A DNA stretch of 64,000 nucleotides from Erythrophleum ivorense (lineage: Eukaryota > Streptophyta > Magnoliopsida > Fabales > Fabaceae): NCBI GenBank assembly GCA_026724425.1, contig JAIUCV010000652.1:372001-436000 (forward strand), in the 5' to 3' direction. The notes beneath the pieces were generated by a model that did not search any database, was not told the DNA's origin, and saw nothing but the letters and a program-made list of their open reading frames with translations. Within the stretch, counting starts at the first letter, position 1. Each line of letters begins with the position of its first letter. Position numbers and translations under genes: made by a program. Shown here piece after piece: positions 24,100 through 35,327 of the stretch.

Positions 24100-25434
24100 A
24101 GTAGACTACCCCCAGAGAGAGAAGTTAAGTTTCCATAGACATTGTATCTAGGGCAAGTCCAGTGTCTAAGGCCCCATATAGAATGGCTCCCACCGAGCTA
24201 GTAGAGCTTAAAAAACAAATAGAAGAGCTTTTAGAGAAGGGTTTCATTAGACACAGTGTGTCACTATGGAGAGCTTCAGCCTTAATCATAAAGAAGAAAG
24301 ATGGGAGCCTTTGACTATGTATAGATTATAGAGAGCTCAATGAGATAACCATTAAGAATAAAAACCCTCTTCCCCACATAGATGACTTTCTAGATCAGTT
24401 AGTAGGAGTGTCAGTGTTCTCTAAGACAGACCTTAGTTTAGGATATCATCAGCTTAGGATTAAGGCTGAAGATATTCCTAAGACAGCCTTCAAAACCAGA
24501 TACAAGTATTATGAGTTTTTAATTATGCCCTTTAGGTTGACGAATGCACTTGTAGTATTCATGGATTACATGAACAAAGTGTTCAGGCCATACCTAGACC
24601 AATTTGTAGTTGTCTTCATAGATGATATTCTCATCTATTCCAAGAGTAGGGAAGAGAATGAGCAGCACTAGAGATTAGCCCTAGAGACCCTAAGAGAGAA
24701 ACAGTTACATGCTAAACTTAGTAAATATGAGTTTTGGTTTATTGAAGTTCAATTCCTAGGCCATGTGATCTCCCAGGCAGTGGTTGCAGTAGATCCCCAT
24801 AAAGTAGAGGCAGTATTACAATGGAAGAGACCTAGGATAGTGACAGAGATTAGGAGCTTCTTAGGTTTAGCAGGTTATTGCAGGAGGTTCATTCAGGGCT
24901 TCTCTCAAATAGTAATGCCACTAACTAGACTCATTAAAAAGAATGTCTTTTGTGTATGATGAGAGATATAAGTAGTGTTTCTAGGAACTGAAGCATAGGT
25001 TAACTACGACCTCAGTTTTAGTACTTCTTGACCTAAGAGAGACTTTTATAGTCTATAGCGATGCCTTTAAGAAAAGGTTAGGATGTGTACTTATGCAGAA
25101 AGGCCAAGGGGTAGCTTATGCTTTTAGACAGCTAAAGCCTCACAAAGAGAATTACCCTACACATGACTTAGAGCTAGTAGCAATGGTGTTTGCTATGAAA
25201 ATATGGAGACACTACTTGTCTGGGGCAACCATAGAGATTTAAGTGATCACAAAAGCCTCAAGTACTTATTTCAACAAAAAGAGTTAAATATAAGGCAGAG
25301 GAAATGGTTGGAATTCTTAAAGGACTATGATTTTATCTTAAGATACCATCCTGGTAAGGCTGATGTAGTAGCTGATGCACTGAATAGAAAATCCATACAT
25401 ATGGCCTATATGATGATTAAAAGCCCGAGCTGAT
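24100..25434 (+). pseudogene. pol: E3 reverse transcriptase-RNase H pseudogene
   Basis: The RT domain is well kept: PYRMAPTELVELKK (about 24175-24215), KTDLSLGYHQLRI (24423-24461), the catalytic FIDD (24615-24626) and FLGLAGYCRRFI (24857-24892). RNase H follows: YSDAF (about 25053-25067), Gly-Cys-Val-Leu-Met segment, NYPTHDLEL (about 25150-25177), then a frameshift near 25205 and the connection DHKSLKYLF (25248-25274) and ending ADALNRKS (25372-25395). The longest open stretch in the window lies here. Stops at 24670 and 24958 and the frameshift abolish function. Confidence 0.92.
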
Positions 25435-25439
25435 TAAGA

Positions 25440-26899
25440 CATTTAGGGATATGAATCTCTCATGCCAAGTGAATTCAGGAAAATTATTGATGAGTGAAAC
25501 CTAAATAGAGACCTGAGGAACCAAATAAGAGAAGCTTAGGCTAAAGATGAGCATATAAGAAAGATTAGATCCCATATATCCCAAGGTGGCACTCTAGATT
25601 TCAATCTATCTAAGGATGGGCTAGTAAGATATAGGAATAAGTTGTATATGGCTAGGAATGCCAAGATCAAAGAAAGAATACTATATGAGGCACACAAGAG
25701 CAAATCTATAATTCACCTAGGCAATAATAAAATTTATCATGATTTGAAAAAGATGTTCTAGTGGCCTAGGATGAAAGCAGATATAGCAGAGTACATCTCT
25801 TGATGTTTAGTATGTTAAAAAGTTAAGATAGAACACCAGAAGTCAGCTAGGTTACTTCAGCCTCTAGATATCCTTGAGTGGAAATGGGATGGCATAGCTA
25901 TAGATTTTGTCATGGGTTTACCTAGGACATCATCAGGGCATAATACCATATGAGTAATAATGGATAGATTAACAAAGTTAGCTCACCTCTTAGCAATGAA
26001 AGTCACGTATACCTTAGATAAATTGACCTAGCTATACATCCGAGAGATAGTGAGGTTACATGGTATACCTAGAAGTATTGTGTCAGATAGAGACCCTAGG
26101 TTCACTTCTAACTTCTAGAGATCGTTACAGGATGCTTTAGGTACTAAGCTAAGATTTAGCACAACCTATCACTCCTAGACAGATGGGCAAATAGAGAGAA
26201 CTATTTAAACCTTAGAGAACATGTTGAGGGTATTTGTATTAGAGATGAAAGGAAACTAGGATAAATACTTGCTTCTAGCAAAGTTTGCCTATAATAATAG
26301 CTATCATGTGAGTATTTAAATGACACTGTATGAGGCATTGTATAGGAGGAAGTGCAGGTCTCCAATATGTTGGGTTGAGCTAGGAGGAAGAAGCCTACTA
26401 GGCCAAAAATTAGTGGATCAAACCTCTAGGCAAATTGAAACCATAAGAAAGAAACTCCTAACGGCACAGAGTAGACAGAAAAGTTATACAGATAGACAGA
26501 AAAGGCCATTGGAGTTTAAGGTTAGAGGCCATGTCTTTGTTAGAGTGTCTCCAGTCACAAGGATAGGTCAGTCCATTAAAAGTAAAAAGTTCAGTCCAAA
26601 ATACATAGGTCCATTCCAAATTCTTAATAAAGTAAGACCTGTGGCCTACAAACTTACCCTTCCCCTAAACTTGAGCCAAGTACACAATGTATTCCATGTA
26701 TCCCAACTTAAAAAATACTAGCTTGACCCCTCACATGTTATAGAATATGAAAAGGTGTAGTTACAGGATAATCTGTCTCATATAGTATCACTAGATCGGA
26801 TCGTGGATGTTAGACTAAAGCAGTTACAGAATAAGACGATACCGCTAGTGAAAGTGGTTATCTCCTGAAGAAGCTACATGGGAGCTAAAAGAAGAGATG
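25440..26899 (+). pseudogene. pol: E3 integrase pseudogene with GPF box and chromodomain-like tail
   Basis: HHCC zinc finger: His at 25714 and 25738, Cys at 25804 and 25813. Catalytic triad: Asp in AIDFV (25903-25905), Asp in SDRDP (26086-26088), Glu in GQIERT (26194-26196). The GPF box reads YIGPF (26602-26616), typical of Ty3/gypsy integrases, followed by VHNVFHVSQLKKY. After a stop the tail PSHVIEYEKV to NKTIPLVKV (about 26730-26860) resembles the C-terminal region of Tekay chromoviruses, where a chromodomain directs insertion to heterochromatin. The gene is cut by solo LTR C1 after its TSD agatg (26895-26899). Confidence 0.9.
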
Positions 26900-27827
26900 C
26901 GTCACATTCTGAACTTCTTGTAATTGATAGCATAACCCATATTAGTCCACTCAATTAAATAGTATGGAAAGAAGGGATTTTAATTATTTTAAATTACACC
27001 CATTTGGCACCATCACCACACAAGAGCATAAGCATTCACTTGGTCACTTGGCATTATGTTTAGTTATGAGGATTAGGCATCATACACAATGTATTTATTA
27101 GATGGAAGTGATGTAAATATATATATATACAAATTGACCACAGCTTGCTTCTTCCTTGGATGTGGGAATTTATCAAATGCCACCTCGTGCTTCCATGTGT
27201 AAGGTGTGTGAGTATATGTGGTAGATGATGTTTGATTGCATTAAGGAAATATATTCAGCCGTGGTGGAGCTAAGAAGGAAGGTTGCATGTAATGAATGGC
27301 TTGAGTAATCTAAGATGAAGACACCTCATGCTTGCTCCACCCACTTTCATATATATGTATATTAAATTATGATTTGCTAATGCCGTATTTGGTTTGACAG
27401 CAGGAGCTAAGTAGTGCTTTTAATATATATAGATTAAATGAGAGTAAGACACCTCTGCTGCCACCTAGCACATGCACCGATTCATGGAATGATGATTTGC
27501 CTTCATGCCACCTAATTAAATTGTGAATTGCTGGTGCCATCTGTGCTGTGATAGTGGGAGTTAAATATTGCTTTAATATATAGATTAAATAAGGGTAAGA
27601 TACATAGCTTCTGCCACCTAGCCACCTGCACTGATTCATGAAATTGTAATCTGCCTTCATGCCACCTAATAGCGGTGGAAAGCAGGAGCTGTCCATTGCA
27701 TTAATTACCCTTCACTCTAACTCATTTTAGGAGGAAGGAAGTAGTGGAAGGAAGGAAGAAATTTCGGACAGCCATAGGAGAGGAGAGAAGAGAAGGAAAA
27801 ACCGAAGTACAAGGACTCCAAAAAGAG

Positions 27828-29248
27828 GTAAGCTCCAAGTTGCTCCCTTGTTCTGGACTGGGATGTTTTGGCCTTGTAGAATTATTTGGAAAAGGATTTT
27901 GAAGCCAAAATTTTTATAACAGGTTTTCCATCCCTTATAATTGAAATCTGGAAAATTTTAGAATTTTTGGAACAAGGTAAATCAGAGAAACAACCCACTA
28001 ATTCAATTTAGCTTCTGTACGGAACAGCCTGGGGCTGATTTCATAAAGAATTTTGTTAGATGGGTAAACAAAGGAATTAGTGCATGAAAATTTGTGGGGA
28101 GGTAGCTAAGATGTATCACGTCAGGTTTACAAAGTCTTAGAATTTTCTGGGTTCATTTGGTAGGATAACAAAGCCAGAAACAGCAAGGGCAGTGTACAGC
28201 GAGCTCAACTGAGGTAGTGACCAAAACAGTAGGAGTTTAGGGGCTATCCCTAGGAATCCTTGAAAACTGTTTCTGTGGCTTATAATTAACATAATGAGGG
28301 GTCACTCTGCCAATTTTTATGACTTTTGGAGGTCATTTAGTGGAGGAAAGAAATTTCACAAAAACAGGTCCGAAAATGTAGTTCAATTGAGACTGTGGTA
28401 GTTTTCATTCTTTTGCTGTGTAGTGTGACTTTGCATGGAAAATGTAAGAATCCAACTTGAAAATAAGGGCTAAGAACTTAGTTTTATAGCACTGGATCAC
28501 ACATGGATAACTTAGACAGTAACTAATTATGAGAAGGAAAAGAAAATGAAGATGTGATTGTTTACAATTAGGAATTCCAATAATTAATTAGCAAAAGGGA
28601 TTTAGGAATTTCGTATGGGGGGATTAGTAATTTAATTGCAATGTAAATATTAACCATGACTCATTCTTAATTAGTATAATGCATGATTGAAATTTAGGAA
28701 GGCCATTGGGACAACCAGGGCTAAGGAATAATGTGACAAACGACAGTGACGAAACAGGTAGTTAACACTGTACTCACATTGTTATTTATGTTAATGCACT
28801 GGATGAAATCCCGAAGTCCCTATACTGTGTTTGGTTGCATGTATATCTACTAATATGACTCTTTATGAGTACCAGATTGCTGTTATTGGCCAATAACCGA
28901 AGCAAGGTAGCCTAATGAATGAAAATATGCTCTACGTAGCCTAACGATAAGAAAATGCTGCTACGTAGCCTAACGAATGAGAATGTGCTGCTATGTAGCC
29001 TAACGATAAGAAAATGCTGCTACATAGCCTAACGAATGAGAATGTGCTGCTACGTAGCCTAACGATAAGAAAATGCTGCTACGTAGCCTAACGAATGAGA
29101 ACATGCTGCTACCTAGATATTACATGCTCCAACACCGAAGTATGCATCGAATGTATCCTGGATAGTAATCCGTGCTATATTTATATGTTTCTTGAGTACA
29201 TTGTTAGCTACTGAGATTTTATCTCACTACAAATTGACTATTTTACAG
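27828..29248 (+). other. Candidate intron in LTR C1
   Basis: 1,421-bp stretch from a consensus donor AG|GTAAG to a strong acceptor with T-rich run and TTTTACAG. The acceptor lies just after a tactgagatt/atctcac block like that of families A and B. The tandem array at 28907-29112 would lie inside it. Splicing is inferred. Confidence 0.45.
28907..29112 (+). repeat. 29/30-bp alternating tandem repeat in LTR C1
   Basis: Seven units starting gtagcctaa. Lengths run 29-29-30-29-30-29-30, exactly filling 206 bp. From unit 2 on, two unit types alternate: one with cgataagaaaatg and one with cgaatgagaatgtg, giving a 59-bp higher-order unit copied nearly without change. This points to recent dimer amplification. 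Confidence 0.9.
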
Positions 29249-29802
29249 GTATTAACTATGCTACGAATGGAGCCAGACAAATAGAGAATGAACAAATTGA
29301 CCAATAGATTACATATTGTCTGTAATTGGTCTTGTGAATCCTTTGAACAAGGGTTGAATGTAAAGTTTGATTCCGGTGAGGATGTAACATTGTAGTATTA
29401 ATCTCTCTTTTGATTTGTATAAATATCATACATGAGATATCTACCGTAAATTAACTGTGATATTTATTAGGGCTACCGAACTCCCGGTACAAGTAAACTC
29501 CTATGTTTGCATTACATGAAATTGATTTTAACCATGGGATTAGTTCTAGCACATTAGCATCATCAACTTATGGTTTTCTTGTGAAAATGATGAAGGTTGT
29601 CTAGGTATGACAATTATCTTTTTAGGTCTAGGATCTTGTTGACAGGATTTTAGACTCCACACTAAGGAAATTAAAGACCTTGTCGACAGGATCTTGGATT
29701 TCGCCTTGTAAAACGTATGACCTTGTCAACAGGGTCTTCTGTTAGTAGTACAAGATCCCTTCATATGGTAAGTTATAGTGTATGTAAAGTGTAGGTGTGA
29801 CA

Positions 29803-29874
29803 AGATGAGAAAAAAATATCCAGAACTCTTCCCATAAGATATGTTATCTAAATTAAGAGGACAAAATTTTATTT
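29803..29874 (+). pseudogene. pol: E3 pol tail after C1
   Basis: Continues the gene with MRKKYPELF (29805-29831), the ending that follows the ATWEL motif in chromovirus tails, then a short run ending GQNFI next to the PPT. A stop codon follows PELFP. Confidence 0.82.
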
Positions 29875-29888
29875 AAGGAGGGGAGAAA
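29875..29888 (+). other. E3 polypurine tract
   Basis: aaggaggggagaaa immediately before the 3' LTR start tgtattgtcc at 29889. Confidence 0.9.
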
Positions 29889-31967
29889 TGTATTGTCCAA
29901 TTTTCATAAAAACAATAGAAATGAATACGTTTTAAGAGTACGTCCTCATAAATGAATTGGTTAAGGTCTAAAAAAATTAGAATAATGATCTAGATATTAA
30001 GTAATGAAAATAGGAGGCTAAAGGCTCTCGAAAACTGGGACCAAAATAACCAAACGGAATTTTAAAAAATAGTTATAAAACATAATGACATTTTTATAAT
30101 TTTGGATAATTTTTAGAATACTCATAAGAGGGTTTTTTAAATAGAAACTTTGAGCTTTTTGGGATTTTTAGAGGCCTAAAAAACCATGAGATGCCCAAGG
30201 GCAGTTAAAAGCCCTCCGTTGTACATTTTCTAATGATAATTGACCCAAATTTTTGACCCTTTCATTCAGGAAGGTTTTAGCTCCAAATTGAGTGATTCTG
30301 AAGGCATTTTATAAGATTGAAAACCTAAATTTTGTGATGGAAAAGACGGTTCTCAAAAAAGAGCTAAAACAAACTTAAAACGAAAATGTCAAAAAGACAA
30401 GACATAACAAGAATTTTTAATGAACAAATTTTTATTCCATCTTCTTATATATGGACGCCCCTTTCTCTGCCTCACTTAGCCGACCTTATTTCCGCCTAAG
30501 AATAGAAGTGAGACCAAGGGAGAGAGGTGCACAACAGAAGGGAAGAGGAAGAGGAAAACAAAGGCAAGAAAGGTATGAAATTCATGGATTTTCTTGGTCT
30601 TTTTTTAGTAAAAACTTAATCTCCTCCTTCTTCCAATAGTTTTATTTAAGTTTTTGGTGCTATTTTAAGGTTAGACCAGAGGGCAGAATTTTGAATTTGG
30701 AGAGGGGAATTAAAACAAAAGGAAAAGCACCTAAGAAAAGCTAAGAAATCAAGGTAGCTTTGCTATTTCTATGCTTACTCCTCCTTGTCTTCCTTCTTGT
30801 AGATTTCGACCACTCTATGAAGAGCCAAGAGGGATTAAATTTTGAACCAAACCAAGGATGAAGAATGATTTAAGCTATATGAAGGGAAACTCTCATGTAC
30901 ATTTTTTTTTTGGGAGGGGGGAAGGGGGGAGAAGCCCTACAGGGTCCCCTCATTGACTTGGTAAATATCCTTCACTTGCCACCTCCATCAATTGAATGAC
31001 CTAGTCTTCCCTTAGAAGGAGTTACATTTGAAAACTTAGGAAAAAGGATTGTTATTCTTAGGAATTAGAGTGTGGGAAACAAGAATATGCAAAGAAAATA
31101 AAGAAAGAATCATGATTTTTCAAGATGCATAACCTAGGGTTTTAGTTACACCTTGGTTTGTGGGATGATTCCTAGCCATAATTTAAGGTGTCTAAGAGTT
31201 CATATGAGTTTCTAAGACATCAAGGAAGCCACTCATATGCTTCTCCCATCAAAGAAATCAAACAAACTCCATTGATATCAAATGGAAGCATAGCCTCAGC
31301 CTAAAGGGGTTCATGAACCTAGGGAGTGCTTTAATTTCGTCCAAGCATAGTTTTGCATCAAATATAATTGGAGAGTATGAGAGAAATCTTTGGAAAAAAT
31401 TTAGAAAGCCTAGAATGTGTGAAGGAGGTATAGGTTCCATATTGCAGCATAATGAAGCAACACATAGCTAGGCCCTTTGAAATGAATGTGTGATGGCTCC
31501 AAGGAGTCTAAATGGAGTCAAGAGTCATAGATTAAGGTAAAGAATGGAGGCAAGATCATGAATTTCTAAGGCTACTTCATCAGGTGCTTTATGGAACCAT
31601 ATGAGCAACCTAGCTCTTCTAGTGCGTGTGTGTGGCTTTCATAAATGTTTTAAGAGTATAATTAGATCCTATTTGATGTGTTTGGGCCAAAGGAATCAAG
31701 TTCCACCTACTTGTGAGTTTTTGGCCAAGGGAGAGGAAGAATTTCCAAGAAAGAAAGTGTGTTCTTGCATACAAGGCAGCTCTCTCTCCTTTCTCTCCTT
31801 CATCTTTGGATGTTTTATTATCTTTGAATGTGTGTGTGTATGTTTAAGCCATAAAAGATGTTCCTAGCATGTATTTATATGCCATGATACCATGATACTT
31901 TGCTTATGCACTTGAATGATGTTTTTATGAACATGAATGGCTTGCTTGAGTGTGGTGAAGCCAAAAG
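29889..31967 (+). mobile_element. E3 3' LTR, cut by LTR F
   Basis: Aligns with 18742-20638 of the 5' LTR through the gtgaagccaaaag end point, apart from a 193-bp insert (30863-31055). TATA at 30446-30452; first donor 30573-30574; second donor intact at 30754-30755. The remaining 1.56 kb expected from the 5' LTR is not found downstream, so it has been deleted. Confidence 0.9.
30863..31055. other. 193-bp insert with group II intron domain V-like motif, organelle-derived?
   Basis: Absent from the E3 5' LTR, where ggatgaa joins directly to tcttagg (about 19727). The insert carries agctatatgaaggg-aaac-tctcatgtac (30873-30900), which resembles domain V of plant organelle group II introns (AGCCGTATGA...TCATGTACGG), then a T run and a G-rich run (30912-30929) with G-quadruplex potential. 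The rest has no reading I recognise. A chloroplast or mitochondrial DNA fragment captured during repair is my best guess. No clear TSD. Confidence 0.5.
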
Positions 31968-34900
31968 TGTAACACCATAATTTCTAGCTCATTTCATAAC
32001 ATTTCTATCCTTTACATCATCAATTCCATGAAGGAGAAAGGAAAAAGGGATTAAAAATGATATATTTCTTTGTGTTGCATCGTGTATAAAAATTTCATTC
32101 GGTGTCTGTGGACCATGTGAGCTCATACAACACATCTTCATGTTCAATTACATGGATACAACTCATTCGAATCATTAAAAGTGGCCTACATCTCAAGGAA
32201 CTCGAAGGGAGCATGAAATATACATATTCATTTTCGGCCAGATTTTTCCACTATTCTGTCACAATATTTGGAAAATCATAACTAATTCTAGAAAAATTGA
32301 AATCATGCATTCTTGGCCATTTTGGAAAGCTACAGATTTTTACTTCATAGAACAAATACGAATAAACCATAACATCTATCACAGAGGATGTTTGACATTC
32401 AAATTGGTCCAGAGGTCAAACTGCCCATTGGTGCTGTCACAGATTTCTGCAGCAAATTTTAAAAATGTTCAATTAATTTCAAAAAAATCCAATCTATGCA
32501 AATGATATCAATCTAGAACTATGTGGATGTTAGCTAAAGGTTAAAAATAATTCTAGACCAGCTTAGGCACGTCCAGACCTCTAAATCCAACCAAAGAGTA
32601 ACAGAGGTCCGCTGGAGTTCTTGATACTGGATAGGATCTTTGAAAATTCATATCTCCCTCTCTAGACATACAAATAGGGTGCTTCTAGTTGACATAAGTC
32701 ATTGGGAATGTCTAGTTTCTCTGTATAAAATTTCATGGCAATTGAACATCATTGGGCCCTGTGTGACAAATTTCATTTTTGGACCTGAGTGAATAGTAAC
32801 CTGATCAAAACCAAAAAATTTGCCAACTTTGAAAAATCATCAAATATTCTGTAGTCCTCCAAAATTTATGTTCTTTAGCTTTCCAAAAATCTCTCAACAA
32901 GCTCTAATTTCATGGCAAATCGTACAGCAAGAAGAGTTCATTTGGACAAAAAGTGACATAGGGTTATAAATTAGTCAATTTTGGCTCCAAAGGGGTACCA
33001 AAATGTCCAAATGGCTTTCCTTGGGGTTTGGGACCTCTTGGGCAAGTCTAAAAGCATAATTAGTACTTTTGTAAGCTGCCCAAATGGTCCCAAACTCCAT
33101 GCATCTCATTTTGGCTATTTCATCCACACATATGCATAATTCCATAATGCCATTCATGAAGCCACATTGTTCATACATACTCAATTTGCATTCTAGTGGT
33201 CACATAATACATTCTCCCATTTAAACATAACATATTATCATAATTACATATGTTCCATAGGTCATAGACCATATACAACAATAATTTACATTGTTAGACA
33301 CCATTATGGCTTTAAAAAGCAAAAACTAGACATATTGGTGTCAAGCTCTTCTCCTCAAGGTGGTTGGCTTCCATTACCTTGTCCACTTAGTCCACCTAGC
33401 ATGTTAGAACATTAGAGAGGAGGGAATGAGATTCAAAGAATCCCAATAACTCATCTCCCATTCAATCATACATAATGGATGCAAACAAGTGTCATAAATG
33501 CATGTATGGTCATGTTGACATATGCAAACATTTAAGAGACATTTTCATCATTTGAGAAAGTCATACATAGCATACAAAGGCTTGTTATACAAGTGGATTG
33601 GCCTCACCCAATTTCTTGTGAATGTTGGACTTGTCTCACCATTCTTTAAGAGATTCTTGGACATAACCATGCTCTTGGGAGTCCATCTTACTTTTGGGAG
33701 ACTCTTTACTTTGTCTCAACCAATCTTAAAGGTTCTTGGCTCATCCTCACCATGGCTAAGGTTTCTTGGCCTCACCACACTCAAACAAACCCAAGCACAC
33801 ATTATAAATATCATATGAAAGCATATTGTAACATCATGGCACGATGGAATCAAAGTCATGCTAAAGAACTTGTCATGGCTTAAAAGTACACATACACACA
33901 TTCAAAGACAAGTAAAGCAAACAATCATGCATGAGAGAAGGAGGAGTGAGCTACCTTGGAAGCAATTACACAATTTTTTCCTTGATTCTCCCTTCCTTGC
34001 TTTGGCCACACACACACAAAAGTGTGGGGAAGATTTCTCTTAGCCTAGACACAATTTATGGAAGCCAATTAGGTTCATGGACTCAATTCTAAGGCCATAA
34101 AATTTGCTTAGACACTAACTTGGTCTACAACCTCATTATGGTTCCATAATTGCACCTAATGAAGCACACCCCTCAAATAAATTCTAGGCTCTATTCTTTC
34201 CTTTCAAATATGATGCTTGACTCCTTTTAAGCCTCTTGGAGTCATCACACAATTAAAACCAAGAGCCTAAGTACATGTTGCTTCTTTAAGTCATAATATG
34301 GAACATAATGCACTAACTCACTTTCTATAGGTTCTAAATTTTTCCCAAGGTCCCCTCTCATTTTCATTCATCATATATGACTCAAAAATGAGCTTAGAAA
34401 ATTTTAAAACTCTCCCTAGCTATGAGAATCTCCTTTAGCCGAGACAATAAGCATTTTTGGCTTCATGGAGTTTGGTTTGTTTTCTCAAAAGAAGATGCAT
34501 ATGGGGAGCCTCTTAAGGATCTTAGGACCTTGTTTAAACTCTTATTTAGGCCTAAGAATCATTATACAAAATTAGATTTTACAAAGTGCACTTGAAACCC
34601 TAGAATTTTCATCTTGAAATCTAATGGTTGTTTGTTAATTCCCTTTGCATATTCTTAATCTCCACACCTTTTTTCTTTAGATTCATCCTTGGTTCTACCT
34701 AAAAATCAACTCCTTCTAGGGTCCCTTAGGTTAGGCAAAATGGAGAAGGAGGGGGAACCAAGATAGCAACCATAAGAAGAGAAATTACTTTGTTTTCTTA
34801 CTTTTTCTTGCTTTCTCCAAGCTCCTCTCTTCAAATCCAAAATTTCCCTTAAGTTTCTCCCTTAAATCAGATTTTTAAACTTCATTTTAATCAAAGGAAA

Positions 34901-35327
34901 TAAAGGAGAATGAAAGAGAGGAGGTTTGGATGGAAGAAAGCATGAAAAACTACAAAGAAACCATACCTTAAAGCTTGAATTTCTTCTCCTCCTCTTCTTT
35001 CCTTGGTGCACCACTCTCTTAGGGTTTTTCTTCTGATTTTGGCAAAACAATCTAGAGCTAAATGAAGGGGATAGTGAGGCGCCACCTATATATAGGGGGA
35101 GAAAAATGGTTTTTTCAAAAATTCTCATTTTGCCCTTCGTTCTTGGCATTTTTGTTTCTCCTTTGTTTTAACTCATTTTTTAGAACCATCTTTCCATTAT
35201 AAAATTTAGGTTCCCAATTTATTAAAATGCCTTTGGAATCACTCAAATTAGAGCTAAAACTTTCTCGAATGAATCCGTCAAAGTTCAGGTACACCGACAT
35301 TGGAAAATGTCCACTAGAGGGGATTTA
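31968..35327 (-). mobile_element. F: family A LTR in E3 3' LTR, cut by H
   Basis: Begins tgtaacacca after flank aaaag (31963-31967). It runs through the whole family A order to within about 400 bp of its other end: last acceptor (33396-33397), 90-bp block 33955-34044, second donor (34787-34788), first donor (34965-34966) and TATA 35087-35094. It stops where LTR H begins. Its terminal part is not found beyond H, so the right TSD cannot be seen. Solo LTR or full element cannot be told. Confidence 0.85.
35087..35094 (-). promoter_or_regulatory. TATA box of LTR F
   Basis: tatatata, 120 bp upstream of the first donor on the minus strand, as in E3, K and N. Confidence 0.6.

Larger units (their letters stand above)
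26900..29802 (+). mobile_element. C1: solo LTR of family C in E3 pol
   Basis: 2,903 bp with perfect TSD agatg (26895-26899 and 29803-29807). Ends are cgtcac (TG changed to CG) and gtgtgaca. E3 pol reads across the gap once one TSD copy is removed: EE before, then MRKKYPELF after. No PBS, PPT or coding region, so it is a solo LTR. It contains a 29/30-bp tandem array, a perfect donor AAAGAG|GTAAGC (GT 27828-27829) and acceptor TTTTACAG|GTATT (AG 29247-29248). Plus orientation is inferred from those and from the atctcac block at 29221-29227. Confidence 0.9.
18742..31967 (+). mobile_element. E3: Ty3/gypsy chromovirus-like element, best preserved copy
   Basis: All landmarks are visible on the plus strand: 5' LTR 18742-22201, PBS 22208-22219, gag from 22363, protease, RT, RNase H, integrase, pol tail, PPT 29875-29888 and 3' LTR from 29889. 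Solo LTR C1 (26900-29802) is a later insert near the end of pol, and LTR F cuts the 3' LTR at 31967. The rest of the 3' LTR and the right TSD are lost; left flank is gaggt (18737-18741). E3 sits in LTR B2. Many stop codons in gag and pol mean it is not autonomous. Confidence 0.93.

Noticed and set aside
24408..24671. E3 RT as an intact, active gene
   Set aside because: The open stretch covers only part of RT and is closed by stops at both ends. The element also has a broken 3' LTR and an insert in pol.
27117..27131. tatatatata run as promoter
   Set aside because: It sits far upstream of the LTR-C donor and is a simple AT repeat not shared by C2 in the same form. No support for a TATA box role.
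28907..29112. CRISPR-like array
   Set aside because: Units are contiguous with no unique spacers and lie in a plant solo LTR. It is a tandem minisatellite.
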